13,249 nt of DNA, from assembly GCA_036003885.1 (NCBI GenBank), contig DASYSA010000041.1, forward strand, positions 1-13,249, given 5' to 3'. Below the pieces are notes generated by a model. It was not told the origin of the DNA. It searched no databases and saw nothing but the letters and a program-made list of their open reading frames with translations. Origin of the DNA: DASYSA01 sp036003885. Its GTDB lineage: Bacteria > Acidobacteriota > Blastocatellia > UBA7656. The position numbers and the translations under genes were made by a program. Below are positions 1 to 6,767 of the stretch, piece after piece (position 1 is the first letter of the stretch; the number at the start of each line of letters is the position of its first letter).

Positions 1-54
1 GAGGAAGAACTGCGACAGTACTTCCACCATATTAACAATGTCAAGAAATACTAA
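1..54 (+). CDS. C-terminal tail of an upstream gene (partial)
   Basis: Frame 1 is open from the window edge to a TAA at 52-54 and encodes 17 residues ending in NNVKKY. The charged, lysine-rich ending followed by a non-coding stretch is what the end of a gene looks like, but 17 codons without a stop is also easily met by chance. Nothing about the function can be said. The start lies outside the window. Confidence 0.4.
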   Translation, partial: EEELRQYFHHINNVKKY

Positions 55-157
55 CGCCAGACCGCAACTATCGCACTAACATCGCCCGTGTAACCAGGGT
101 GCAATGAGCGGTTGTTCATCTCCTCGCTCCGAAGATGATCCTTTCTAAGTATGTTGC

Positions 158-189
158 GGCCCGGGGTGCAATCAATCATCCGGGCCTTT
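158..189 (+). terminator. Possible weak terminator hairpin
   Basis: GGCCCGG (158-164) and CCGGGCC (180-186) form a perfect 7-bp stem around a 15-base loop, followed by TTTCCC. It lies about 100 bases after the upstream stop codon and before the copy A promoter, a reasonable place for a terminator. The loop is long and the T-run is only three bases, so the call is weak. The rest of 55-289 holds the copy A promoter and leader; no other gene was seen there. Confidence 0.35.
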
Positions 190-220
190 CCCTTGATTAC
201 AGTATTTCAAGGAATGCTGG

Positions 221-248
221 TTGCTGAATGAAGAACGAGGAGTATAAT
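221..248 (+). promoter_or_regulatory. Sigma70-type promoter of copy A
   Basis: A -35-like TTGCTG (221-226) and a perfect -10 TATAAT (243-248) are separated by 16 bases. The predicted transcript start is near 255, about 35 bases before the sigma gene ATG. The same boxes and spacing recur in copy B (TTGCCG/TATAAT), although the spacer sequence has diverged; this conservation supports a real promoter. It looks like a housekeeping promoter and not an obvious ECF autoregulated one. Confidence 0.6.
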
Positions 249-289
249 CACGTCGGCTGGAATGAATCTCTCACCTCCGCGAGTTCCTT

Positions 290-862
290 ATGTCTTCCTC
301 ATCCGGAACGATAAGCAGGCTGCTGGTGGAGTGGCGCGACGGCGATCAGACTGCGCTCGATAGGCTGGTCCCTCTGGTATATAGGGAGTTGCGCCGGTTG
401 GCAGGTTATTACATGCGCCGCCAGCGCGCGGACCATACTCTACAAACCTCGGCGTTGATCAATGAGGCTTACCTGAGACTGATCGACCACAAGAACATGC
501 GATGGGAGAATCGATCTCACTTCTACGCGGTAGCCGCGCAGGCGATGCGGCGCATCCTGGTGGATCACGCTCGAAGCCACGGCTATGCAAAACGAGGAGG
601 AGGCGCGCTCAAGGTGTCGTTTGATGAAGCGGTCATTGGCGCCCAGGAGCGCGGGGAGGAACTGATCGCGCTCGACGATGCGTTGAAAGATCTGGCAGCC
701 ATCGACCCGCGCAAGTCTCAGATTGTCGAATTGAGATATTTCGGCGGGCTGAGCGTAGATGAGACCGCGGAGGCCCTCGGGGTGTCGCCTGTCACAGTAA
801 TGCGCGACTGGCGAAGCGCCAAAGGCTGGCTGCTGAGAGCGATCAGCAAGACCAACCAATGA
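290..862 (+). CDS. ECF-like RNA polymerase sigma factor (Sigma70_ECF/TIGR02999 type)
   Basis: Encodes a 190-aa sigma factor that should direct RNA polymerase to a special promoter set. The region-2-like part covers about residues 20-95, with LQTSALINEAYLRL at 51-64 and a helix around RSHFYAVAAQAMRRI at 75-89. Region 4, with its helix-turn-helix, covers about 125-185 and includes ELRYFGGLSVDETAEALGVS from residue 147. Length and motifs fit the subgroup common in Acidobacteriota and Planctomycetota next to Ser/Thr kinases. The start at 290 has only a weak ribosome site (GAG at 281-283), but the same ATG and leader are conserved in copy B. Its TGA overlaps the ATG of the downstream kinase fragment (ATGA at 859-862), implying translational coupling in the ancestral operon. 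No separate anti-sigma gene is present. This is the only intact sigma gene of the duplicated pair. Confidence 0.9.
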   Translation: MSSSSGTISRLLVEWRDGDQTALDRLVPLVYRELRRLAGYYMRRQRADHTLQTSALINEAYLRLIDHKNMRWENRSHFYAVAAQAMRRILVDHARSHGYAKRGGGALKVSFDEAVIGAQERGEELIALDDALKDLAAIDPRKSQIVELRYFGGLSVDETAEALGVSPVTVMRDWRSAKGWLLRAISKTNQ

Positions 863-1023
863 CTCTTGAACGATGGAAGCAAATAGATGAGCTGGCCCAG
901 GCCGCGCTCGAGCGCGGAGGCGATGAACGCGCAGTCTTTCTCGACGAAGCCTGCGCGGCTGATGATTCGCTTAGGGGTGAAGTAGATTCCCAGATCGCTT
1001 ATCAGCAACAAGCGAGCAAGTTT
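859..1023 (+). pseudogene. Truncated Ser/Thr kinase, N-terminal 55 codons only
   Basis: The translation from the ATG that overlaps the sigma stop matches the first 55 residues of the intact kinase at 2885-6052, with five differences (L3P, V26A, A34G, A47G, Y48F, A to B). After Phe55 the match ends. The frame stays open to 1332, but that tail runs antisense through the repeat-protein gene and has no kinase features, so it is not a real domain. The kinase domain, membrane segment and TPRs are all missing. What remains is exactly the conserved N-terminal extension that precedes the catalytic domain in this kinase type. If expressed, the product would be a 157-aa chimera with a real 55-residue head. 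I call it a remnant; a residual function in binding the sigma factor cannot be excluded. Confidence 0.85.
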
Positions 1024-1026
1024 CAA

Positions 1027-1056
1027 GCGGGCGACCGATATCAAACGGACGCCCGC
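1027..1056 (-). terminator. Hairpin terminator of the NxxGxxAF-repeat gene
   Basis: GCGGGCG (1027-1033) pairs with CGCCCGC (1050-1056). After one mismatch an inner CCG/CGG also pairs, closing an 8-base loop. The hairpin begins 12 bases past the TGA of the minus-strand gene at 1068-2456. The minus-strand 3' flank (TTGAAACTTG) is only moderately T-rich. It sits right at the copy A kinase breakpoint, so it probably came in with the inserted gene. Confidence 0.55.
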
Positions 1057-1067
1057 CTTGATCTCGC

Positions 1068-2456
1068 TCACCTGGGCGTGGCCAGCAGCAGGACGGTGCG
1101 TCCGTCGGTAAGCTGCGCTGTAAACGCCACATGGCCCCGGTCACTGATGATTGCCCTTGTCGCACTGACGATCGTGCCGACACCGGGAATCACCGTCCCC
1201 GTTCGGGCAAGCACGAACAATGAGCCGGCCCGCGACCTGAAGTACACCCCCGTGTCAGGCTTGCCGTCACCATCCACATCGTTGTCCAGTGTCACGTTAA
1301 CGCCTGCCTCGCCGCGGTTGTTCAGGGTGTAATTACCGATGATGCCGCCGGCGGTCACGACATTCCCACCACCGGGCATCGCATCGCCAGGGCGCGCCAC
1401 GGGCACGATCTCGCCGGAGGAGTAAAGGAAGACGCCGATTCGCTGAGAAATCCCTGGCGGCTCCGTCAGGTCGCCGTTGAAAAGGATCTCGCCGCGGTTA
1501 TTGATTTGAGGAGCGGTTGCGAACCGAAACTTACCTCCGCCGGGAGCCGGATCACCCTGATGCGCAATTGCCTGAATTTGGTTTGTGCCCGCCGGGATGA
1601 AGTAAACGCTAGAGGGACAGCCGAGCCGCCGATTCTGCCCGCCGCCCACATTGAGGCACTCCTCGCCGGCCACGTGGCCATCGAAGGCTACATCGCCAGC
1701 GTCGTTGATCCAAGGCCGTGTGGCATAGTCAAAGCTGCCGCCTCCGGGCGCTGGATCTCCTGGAGCAGCCACTTTGCGGGTCTCGCCGCTGTTATCAGCC
1801 CGGAAGATACCCATGCCCAGACCAGAATAATCCTCGCCGGCAACGTGGGTGCCCTGCTCGGTCCGCACGATTCCGCTGAAGACAATATCGCCGCCCTTGT
1901 TTTGGCAGGGCTGAACGTGGGCTCCCTGAAACGTCCCACCAGCCGGCGCCTGGGTGATATAAGGCACGACCACGGCGCTCAGGGTTCCATTTGACCTGGA
2001 GAAATGATAGACGCCCGAATTCACTCCGGCTGGAGGCGGGACATTGATCGGGAGCAGGCTCACTGCGAAAACCACATCGCCCCTCTTGTTGATTGAGAGG
2101 AAAGGCCATACGTTTCTGCTGAAAGTGCCCCCGCCGGGCGCCTCCTGGCCGACCCGGGCAATCTGGGAGAGCTGCCCGTTGCTGGCAACAAAGACGCCCT
2201 GGCCAAGGTCGCTGCCTCCCTGAGTCATTTGAATGTTGGCGGCGAATGCCAGCTCGCCGCGTTTGTTCAGGCTAAATGGGGCAAAGTTGTTGGTAAAGAA
2301 GCCACCCCCGGGAGCGGGATCGCCGAACGCACCGAGCACGCCGAAATCGTACTCTTTTTGCTGCGCCAAAGGCGCTTGCATTGGCCAGGTGGCAACGCTC
2401 AAAACCAACATTAGCGAAAAGATTCCCAAGACCTTGATCAAGTTTTTGTTCTTCAT
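1068..2456 (-). CDS. Secreted NxxGxxAF tandem-repeat protein (choice-of-anchor type)
   Basis: Encodes 462 aa. The start is set at 2456 because it gives a clear signal peptide (MKNKNLIK, hydrophobic stretch about 9-24, likely cleavage after APLAQ) with GAGG about 9 bases upstream; an upstream in-frame ATG at 2579 would add a non-hydrophobic, proline-rich leader. The mature protein is built from about seven repeats of roughly 60 residues. Each has a GDPAPGGGxF-like segment followed by N-x-x-G-x-x-x-F: N64, N123, N186, N251, N319, a decayed unit at N379 and S438 in the last. A calcium-loop-like DNDVDGDGKPD lies at 391-401. These are hallmarks of the NxxGxxAF repeat family of exported bacterial proteins, whose function is unknown to me. 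No C-terminal sorting signal is visible, so it is probably secreted or periplasmic. It is a lone gene on the opposite strand, wedged between the two sigma/kinase copies. Confidence 0.85.
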   Translation of the reverse strand: MKNKNLIKVLGIFSLMLVLSVATWPMQAPLAQQKEYDFGVLGAFGDPAPGGGFFTNNFAPFSLNKRGELAFAANIQMTQGGSDLGQGVFVASNGQLSQIARVGQEAPGGGTFSRNVWPFLSINKRGDVVFAVSLLPINVPPPAGVNSGVYHFSRSNGTLSAVVVPYITQAPAGGTFQGAHVQPCQNKGGDIVFSGIVRTEQGTHVAGEDYSGLGMGIFRADNSGETRKVAAPGDPAPGGGSFDYATRPWINDAGDVAFDGHVAGEECLNVGGGQNRRLGCPSSVYFIPAGTNQIQAIAHQGDPAPGGGKFRFATAPQINNRGEILFNGDLTEPPGISQRIGVFLYSSGEIVPVARPGDAMPGGGNVVTAGGIIGNYTLNNRGEAGVNVTLDNDVDGDGKPDTGVYFRSRAGSLFVLARTGTVIPGVGTIVSATRAIISDRGHVAFTAQLTDGRTVLLLATPR

Positions 2457-2644
2457 AGGATTGTCCTCTTCCTTTGGATCCGACTTTGGCTCGCTGCCAA
2501 TTCGCTCAACAGAGCCGATACGACGCGGTCTGAAAAACTTCAGCGGGCCGCGGTGGGGATCCGTTGAACCGAAGGGCACTCTCTTTTCTGCCCTCGAGTA
2601 CTAAGTCGGGAATCGCGTCCGGGAACTATCAGTGGCCCCGCAAC
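2457..2644. other. Non-coding region upstream of the repeat-protein gene
   Basis: This region must hold the minus-strand promoter of the repeat-protein gene, but I cannot point to convincing -35/-10 boxes. A small inverted repeat, AGGGCA (2573-2578) and TGCCCT (2589-2594), has a 10-base loop and no clear role. There is no recognisable homology to the sequence left of copy A, no transposase fragment and no obvious target-site duplication. Confidence 0.5.
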
Positions 2645-2661
2645 TATTTCAGGAATGCTGG

Positions 2662-2689
2662 TTGCCGAATGAAGTCCGTGGAGTATAAT
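2662..2689 (+). promoter_or_regulatory. Sigma70-type promoter of copy B
   Basis: TTGCCG (2662-2667) and TATAAT (2684-2689), 16 bases apart, correspond position for position to the copy A promoter. The -10 box is untouched although the spacer differs at several bases, which suggests the promoter still drives the intact kinase. Predicted transcript start is near 2696. Confidence 0.6.
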
Positions 2690-2730
2690 CACCTCGGCTG
2701 GAATGAATCTCTCACCTCCACGAGTTCCCT

Positions 2731-2888
2731 ATGTCTTCCTCATGCGGAACTATAAGCAGACTGCTGGTGGAGTGGCGCGATGGCGCTAAGACCGCGAGGT
2801 GCTCGGAGTGTCGCCTGTCACAGTAATGCGCGACTGGCGAAGCGCCAAAGGCTGGCTGCTTAGAGCAATCAGCAAAAGCAACCAATGA
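2731..2888 (+). pseudogene. ECF-like sigma factor remnant with internal deletion
   Basis: Same start codon and leader as the intact sigma gene at 290-862, but only 158 bases remain of 573. The first 20-odd codons (MSSSCGTISRLLVEWRDG) are retained. After the deletion junction the frame is shifted and ends at TAA 2824-2826, giving a 31-aa peptide. The last 20 sigma codons (MRDWRSAKGWLLRAISKSNQ) survive in the original frame from an ATG at 2826 to the TGA at 2886-2888. All of region 2 and most of region 4 are lost, so no sigma activity is possible. Confidence 0.9.
2824..2888 (+). promoter_or_regulatory. Leader-ORF relay (TAATG then ATGA) before the kinase
   Basis: The frameshifted sigma remnant stops at TAA 2824-2826, which shares its last A with an ATG at 2826-2828. 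That ATG opens a 20-codon frame ending at TGA 2886-2888, which overlaps the kinase ATG at 2885-2887. No Shine-Dalgarno sequence precedes the kinase ATG (AGCAAAAGCAACCA), so re-initiation at these two overlaps may be how the kinase is translated. The overlaps are seen directly; their function is inferred. Confidence 0.45.
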
Positions 2889-5800
2889 CTCCTGAACGAT
2901 GGAAGCAAATAGATGAGCTGGCCCAGGCCGCGCTCGAGCGGGGAGGTGACGAGCGCGCAGCCTTTCTCGACGAAGCCTGCGCAGGCGATGATTCGCTGAG
3001 GGGTGAAGTAGATTCCCAGATTGGTTTTCAGCAGCAGGCCAGCAAGTTCCTCGAAGAGCCCGCGTTCAACCACGCCGCGGAGTCGATGGCAGATTCTCAA
3101 ACTGAAACTGAATCACTGGAAGGGAGGACCATCAGTCACTACAGCCTCCTGCGCAAACTGGGTGAGGGTGGCATGGGAGAGGTGTATCTCGCTCAGGACA
3201 CCTCGCTCAGCCGCAAGGTCGCCATCAAGTTCCTCTTGCAGCATAAAGTCGCCGGCGAACAAGGTAAGAAACGTTTCGTGAGGGAAGCTAGAGCAGCCGC
3301 CGCGCTCGATCATCCTCATATCTGCGCAGTCCACGAAGTCGGGGAAGAAGCCGATCACAGCTTCATCGTAATGCAGTACGTCGAAGGCGAGACACTCGCA
3401 AGCCGCATTCAGCAGAAACCAATCGAGTTTCGCGACGCGCTCGACATCGCCGTGCAGATCGCGGACGCGCTGGCCGAAGCTCACTCTCACGGAATCATTC
3501 ACCGCGACGTCAAGCCGCAGAACATAATGCTCACAGCGAGTCGGCAAGTGAAGGTGCTCGACTTCGGGTTGGCAAGAGTGATTCGCGAAGCCTCCTTGAT
3601 TGACAGAAGTGGAGAGACTGAGAGCGTCCTGAGCGTGCCGGGCCTGGTTATCGGCACGGTGAATTACATGTCGCCCGAGCAGGTTCGAGGAGAGGAGTTG
3701 GACGCGCGCAGCGACATATTCAGTTTCGGAGCGGTGCTCTACGAGATGCTGAGCGGGATACATCCCTTTCAAGCCGAGAGCGCGGGAGCGACGATGGCGT
3801 CGATCCTGACGAAGGACCCGGCGCCGCTTGCGCGCTACGCTTCTGAGGTGCCCGATGAGTTGCAGCGAATCGTGCGCAAAGCGTTGAGCAAGGATAAGGA
3901 GGCAAGGTATCAAACAATCCAAGACCTTCTAATAGATCTCCGAGAGCTGAAACAAGAGTTGGAGTTTGAAGCGAAACTGGAACGCTCGACTGGGCAGGAG
4001 TTTCGGGATGGAACGACGACGAAGGAAGGAGACACGCACGGCGGTAGGGCGGAACCGGACACAGCACCCCAGCAGACAGTTCAGACCGGCGAATCATTCA
4101 CCCCGAGCACGACCTTCAGCACCGGCGTCGTTATCGGCAAAATCAAGCGCCACAAGCCAGTCGTTTCGCTCACTCTCGTAGCGCTAGTGATCGCCGCGGT
4201 CGCCGCTTACTTCTACTTCAACCACAAACCAGTCCTGACCGACAAAGACACAATCCTCCTGGCCGATTTCGACAACACAACGGGCGATCCGGTCTTTGAC
4301 CGCGCGATCAGGCAAGCGCTTGCGGTGCAACTCGAGCAGTCTCCCTTCCTGAATATCTTCCCCAACGAACGCGTGCAAGAAATGCTGCTTTTCATGGAGC
4401 GTAAGCCCGACGAGCGTTTGACGCGGGAAGTGGCGCGGGAGATCTGCGAGCGAGTTGGTTTAAAGGCGATGTTGGTGGGCTCGATTGCTCCACTCGGGAG
4501 CCATTACGTCATCGCAATCGACGCGGTCAATGCTCACACCAGCGACGTGCTGGCCCGCGAACAAGTAGAAGCGGAGAGCAAAGAGCAGGTGCTAAGCGTG
4601 CTGGGCAAGGCGGCCACGCGCCTGCGCGAGAAACTGGGCGAGTCTCTCATCACGATCCAAAAGTTCGACGTGCCGATCGACCAGGCCACGACGTCGTCGC
4701 TCGAAGCGCTCAAAGCCTACTCTGCCGGAACACAGTTGGGCCGAATGCGCAGGTACGCCGAATCCCTTCCTTTCCTGAAGCGCGCGGTCGAACTCGATCC
4801 CAACTTCGTCGGGGCCTACGCCGGACTGGCAACCAACTCCTCGAATCTCGGTGAGAAGGAGTCTGGCAGACAATACGCCACGAAAGCGTTTCAGTTGCGC
4901 GGACGCGCCAGCGAGCGGGAAAAGCTGGGGATCGAGTCGGGCTACTACCTTTACGTCACTGGAGAATTGGAAAAGGCTATAGAAGCGCTCGAGTTGCTGA
5001 AGCAAACGTATCCCCGCGATCCAATCGTCCGCACCAATCTGGGCTTTCAATACAGCCAACTCGGGAACTACGAAAGAGCGCTCGAAGAAAGTCGGGAAGC
5101 CCTTCGCCTGAACCCCTCCTGGTTAAATAACCATCTGAACGTCGCGTCCGTACTCATACGCCTGGGACGCCATGACGAGGCCAGGGAAGTACTGCAACGA
5201 GCCGGGGCACAGAAACTCGGTCCCGCCCCGGGAATTCATCAGATGCTCTACCGTGTTGCCTTCCTTCAGGGGGACGCTGCTGCCATGCAGGGCGAGTTGG
5301 AGCATTTTCGCGCGAGTCCCGGCCCAGAGTCTTTCTGGTTCTTCTCGCTTTCGGCATGGACCGCCGAGGCCAATGGGCAGCTTCGAAAAGATCGGGAGAT
5401 GACCGGTCAGGTGGCCGAAGCCCTCAAACAGCGGAATCAGCGAGAACGCGCCGCTGAAGAAACGGCGAGGAATGGCAGCGCGGATGCGCTCTATGGACAT
5501 TGTGAGTTGGTACAGAAAGATGCTGCCGGCGCCCTCGGCATCGTGAGAACACCTGAACTGCTGCGACGCGCCGCTCTTGCATTCGCTCTCTGCGGTGATC
5601 TCAGCCAGGCACAATCTCTCGCCGACGAGGCTGCCAGACTCCAGCCCACAGATACACTGGCGAACACGATTTGGCTGCCCGTGATCCGCGCGGCATTGGC
5701 CATACACAGCGGCAATCACGCCAAGGCCATCGAGTTGTTACAGGTGGCCCGTCGATACGATCGCGCAGACCAATTCTCCGCACACTACCTGCGCGGCCTG

Positions 5801-6052
5801 GCCTATCTTGGGCAACGCTCCGGCGTGCAGGCCAGAGCCGAGTTTCAATTCATCCAGGACCACAAAAGCCTCGATGCCTTCTCCCCATTTTATCCGCTCG
5901 CGCGCCTCGGCCTGGCGCGCGCATATGTCGTTTCCGGTGACATCGAACAAGCGCACAAGGCCTATGAGGATTTCTTTGAGCTTTGGAAAGACGCCGATGC
6001 GGATTTGCCAATCTTGATTCAAGCGAAGAAAGAGTATGCGGGTCTGAGATGA
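2885..6052 (+). CDS. Membrane Ser/Thr protein kinase with C-terminal TPR region
   Basis: A 1055-aa Hanks-type kinase. Residues 1-55 are the N-terminal extension shared with the fragment at 859-1023. The kinase domain runs from about 86 to 360: glycine loop G93-E-G-G-M-G98, ATP lysine K115 in VAIK, likely helix-C glutamate E134, HRDVKPQN at 206-213 (catalytic D208), DFG at 226-228, SPE at 263-265. All key residues are present, so it should be active. A linker follows, then one membrane helix at about 424-446. Beyond it, LLADFDNTTGD begins a TolB/FlgO-like module (about 457-600, tentative), then TPR-like repeats from about 608 to the end. The topology places the kinase in the cytoplasm and the TPR part outside the membrane as a likely sensor or docking region. 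It probably worked with the adjacent sigma factor. The start is conserved in copy A but lacks a ribosome site. An ATG at 3086 preceded by GCGGAG could start a version without the N-terminal extension. Confidence 0.93.
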   Translation: MTPERWKQIDELAQAALERGGDERAAFLDEACAGDDSLRGEVDSQIGFQQQASKFLEEPAFNHAAESMADSQTETESLEGRTISHYSLLRKLGEGGMGEVYLAQDTSLSRKVAIKFLLQHKVAGEQGKKRFVREARAAAALDHPHICAVHEVGEEADHSFIVMQYVEGETLASRIQQKPIEFRDALDIAVQIADALAEAHSHGIIHRDVKPQNIMLTASRQVKVLDFGLARVIREASLIDRSGETESVLSVPGLVIGTVNYMSPEQVRGEELDARSDIFSFGAVLYEMLSGIHPFQAESAGATMASILTKDPAPLARYASEVPDELQRIVRKALSKDKEARYQTIQDLLIDLRELKQELEFEAKLERSTGQEFRDGTTTKEGDTHGGRAEPDTAPQQTVQTGESFTPSTTFSTGVVIGKIKRHKPVVSLTLVALVIAAVAAYFYFNHKPVLTDKDTILLADFDNTTGDPVFDRAIRQALAVQLEQSPFLNIFPNERVQEMLLFMERKPDERLTREVAREICERVGLKAMLVGSIAPLGSHYVIAIDAVNAHTSDVLAREQVEAESKEQVLSVLGKAATRLREKLGESLITIQKFDVPIDQATTSSLEALKAYSAGTQLGRMRRYAESLPFLKRAVELDPNFVGAYAGLATNSSNLGEKESGRQYATKAFQLRGRASEREKLGIESGYYLYVTGELEKAIEALELLKQTYPRDPIVRTNLGFQYSQLGNYERALEESREALRLNPSWLNNHLNVASVLIRLGRHDEAREVLQRAGAQKLGPAPGIHQMLYRVAFLQGDAAAMQGELEHFRASPGPESFWFFSLSAWTAEANGQLRKDREMTGQVAEALKQRNQRERAAEETARNGSADALYGHCELVQKDAAGALGIVRTPELLRRAALAFALCGDLSQAQSLADEAARLQPTDTLANTIWLPVIRAALAIHSGNHAKAIELLQVARRYDRADQFSAHYLRGLAYLGQRSGVQARAEFQFIQDHKSLDAFSPFYPLARLGLARAYVVSGDIEQAHKAYEDFFELWKDADADLPILIQAKKEYAGLR

Positions 6053-6095
6053 GAGATGGAACCCGATTAACTTCTCTGCAGTAGGCGGAGCTACG

Positions 6096-6308
6096 ATGAG
6101 TTGTTGCGTCGAATTTGACCAGGCGTTTGAAGAGGGCGTTATCGTCTGGGCCCCGCCTCAGGAGATCACCGACGGTCCCATGATGAATCAGATCATCTCG
6201 GAGTACTTCCTCAGGAAGCCGCGCGAGGGCGGATACAGCTACTACGCAATCAACTATTGCCCGTTCTGCGGAATGCCGCGCTCACTCGCAAAGCAGGGGT
6301 TGATCTGA
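6096..6308 (+). CDS. Small cysteine-rich hypothetical protein, zinc-ribbon-like
   Basis: A 70-aa protein with a good ribosome site (GGAG at 6087-6090). It has adjacent cysteines C3 and C4 near the start and a CPFCGMPRS segment near the end (C55, C58); together these four cysteines could bind one zinc ion. The NYCPFCG ending is common in short bacterial and phage proteins with a zinc-ribbon-like tail. The family is not recognised and no function is proposed. It starts 43 bases after the kinase stop in the same direction with no terminator between, so it may be the last gene of that transcript. Confidence 0.65.
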   Translation: MSCCVEFDQAFEEGVIVWAPPQEITDGPMMNQIISEYFLRKPREGGYSYYAINYCPFCGMPRSLAKQGLI

Positions 6309-6440
6309 TTGCGGATTGAGGAAGCCGGCAGGATGTGGAAACTGCAACTGAGATACGACAATCACGAAGGAACACGAAGAGCGTAGGCACTTAGTTGGTG
6401 CAGCAGGTTCACCAATCCGCATGCCGCATTCGCATTCCTC
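6309..6440. other. Convergent intergenic region with a distant inverted repeat
   Basis: Two convergent genes end here. TGCGGATTG (6310-6318) and its reverse complement CAATCCGCA (6413-6421) lie about 95 bases apart; no classical terminator with a T-run is visible. The right arm is part of an ATGCGG-rich stretch (6412-6437) resembling one at 12725-12738. Confidence 0.35.
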
Positions 6441-6749
6441 CTAGTCTTCTTCTTCCGGAGCCGCTCCGGCAAAACCTCGAGTCCTGAAATGCTGGTGCAC
6501 CGCAGCCGCCATCTGTTCACGTGTAAATAATTCAGGCTTGTTTGCGCCTTTCACCTCAACACCCTTCACCACAAAGTTGTCGGCCGCCGCGATGACATCA
6601 TCGACCCGAAAGTCCCTGGCCTCGTCGGGAATCTTCGCCTGACCTCGCGTGTTGATCACGACCACCCGGCCCGACCCGCGATCGGTCATCTGCACCTCTA
6701 CTCGATTATCTATTGCGTAACGTCTCAAGTCATTAAACTTCAATTCCAT
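6441..6749 (-). CDS. Conserved-looking hypothetical protein, 102 aa
   Basis: Reads MELKFNDLRRYAIDNRVEV and ends in an acidic APEEED tail. The start at 6749 is chosen over a GTG two codons upstream because GAGG sits five bases before this ATG and would be too close to the GTG. A predicted mix of short strands (VEVQMTDRGSGRVVVINTRG) and a C-terminal helix suggests a small soluble protein. No motif identifies a function. It begins 18 bases after the stop of the YkgJ-type gene in the same direction and is probably co-transcribed with it. Confidence 0.7.
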   Translation of the reverse strand: MELKFNDLRRYAIDNRVEVQMTDRGSGRVVVINTRGQAKIPDEARDFRVDDVIAAADNFVVKGVEVKGANKPELFTREQMAAAVHQHFRTRGFAGAAPEEED

Positions 6750-6767
6750 TCGCACCTCGCTTTAATC

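Larger units (their letters stand above)
203..1023 (+). repeat. Duplicated sigma/kinase operon, copy A
   Basis: This stretch is homologous to 2645-3049. Homology starts at TATTTCA about 87 bases upstream of the sigma start codon and runs through the promoter, the sigma gene and the first 55 codons of the kinase. It stops abruptly at 1023, where the sequence switches to the terminator of the oppositely oriented gene at 1068-2456. Over the kinase segment (859-1023 against 2885-3049) I counted 17 differences in 165 bases, about 90% identity. Copy B lacks the part corresponding to roughly 356-770 of copy A. Confidence 0.9.
2645..3049 (+). repeat. Duplicated sigma/kinase operon, copy B
   Basis: Homologous to 203-1023: promoter, first 60-odd bases of the sigma gene, last 110-odd bases of the sigma gene and the first 55 kinase codons. 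Relative to copy A, 415 bases are missing inside the sigma gene. The junction at 2790-2796 reads GACCGCG; copy A carries GACTGCG at 349-355 and GACCGCG at 763-769, so the deletion probably ran between these short direct repeats (414 bases, in frame) plus one further lost base. Confidence 0.9.

Noticed and set aside
1024..1332. C-terminal extension of the truncated kinase as a real 157-aa protein
   Set aside because: The frame after 1023 lies antisense to the repeat-protein gene and its terminator, and its composition shows no domain.
1506..1994. Plus-strand open frame of 162 codons over the repeat-protein gene
   Set aside because: The minus strand carries a signal peptide and regular NxxGxxxF repeats; the plus frame is a by-product of those repeats.
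3113..3922. Long minus-strand open frame of 269 codons inside the kinase
   Set aside because: It is a shadow of the GC-rich kinase gene, which has all catalytic motifs; the antisense product has no recognisable features or ribosome site.
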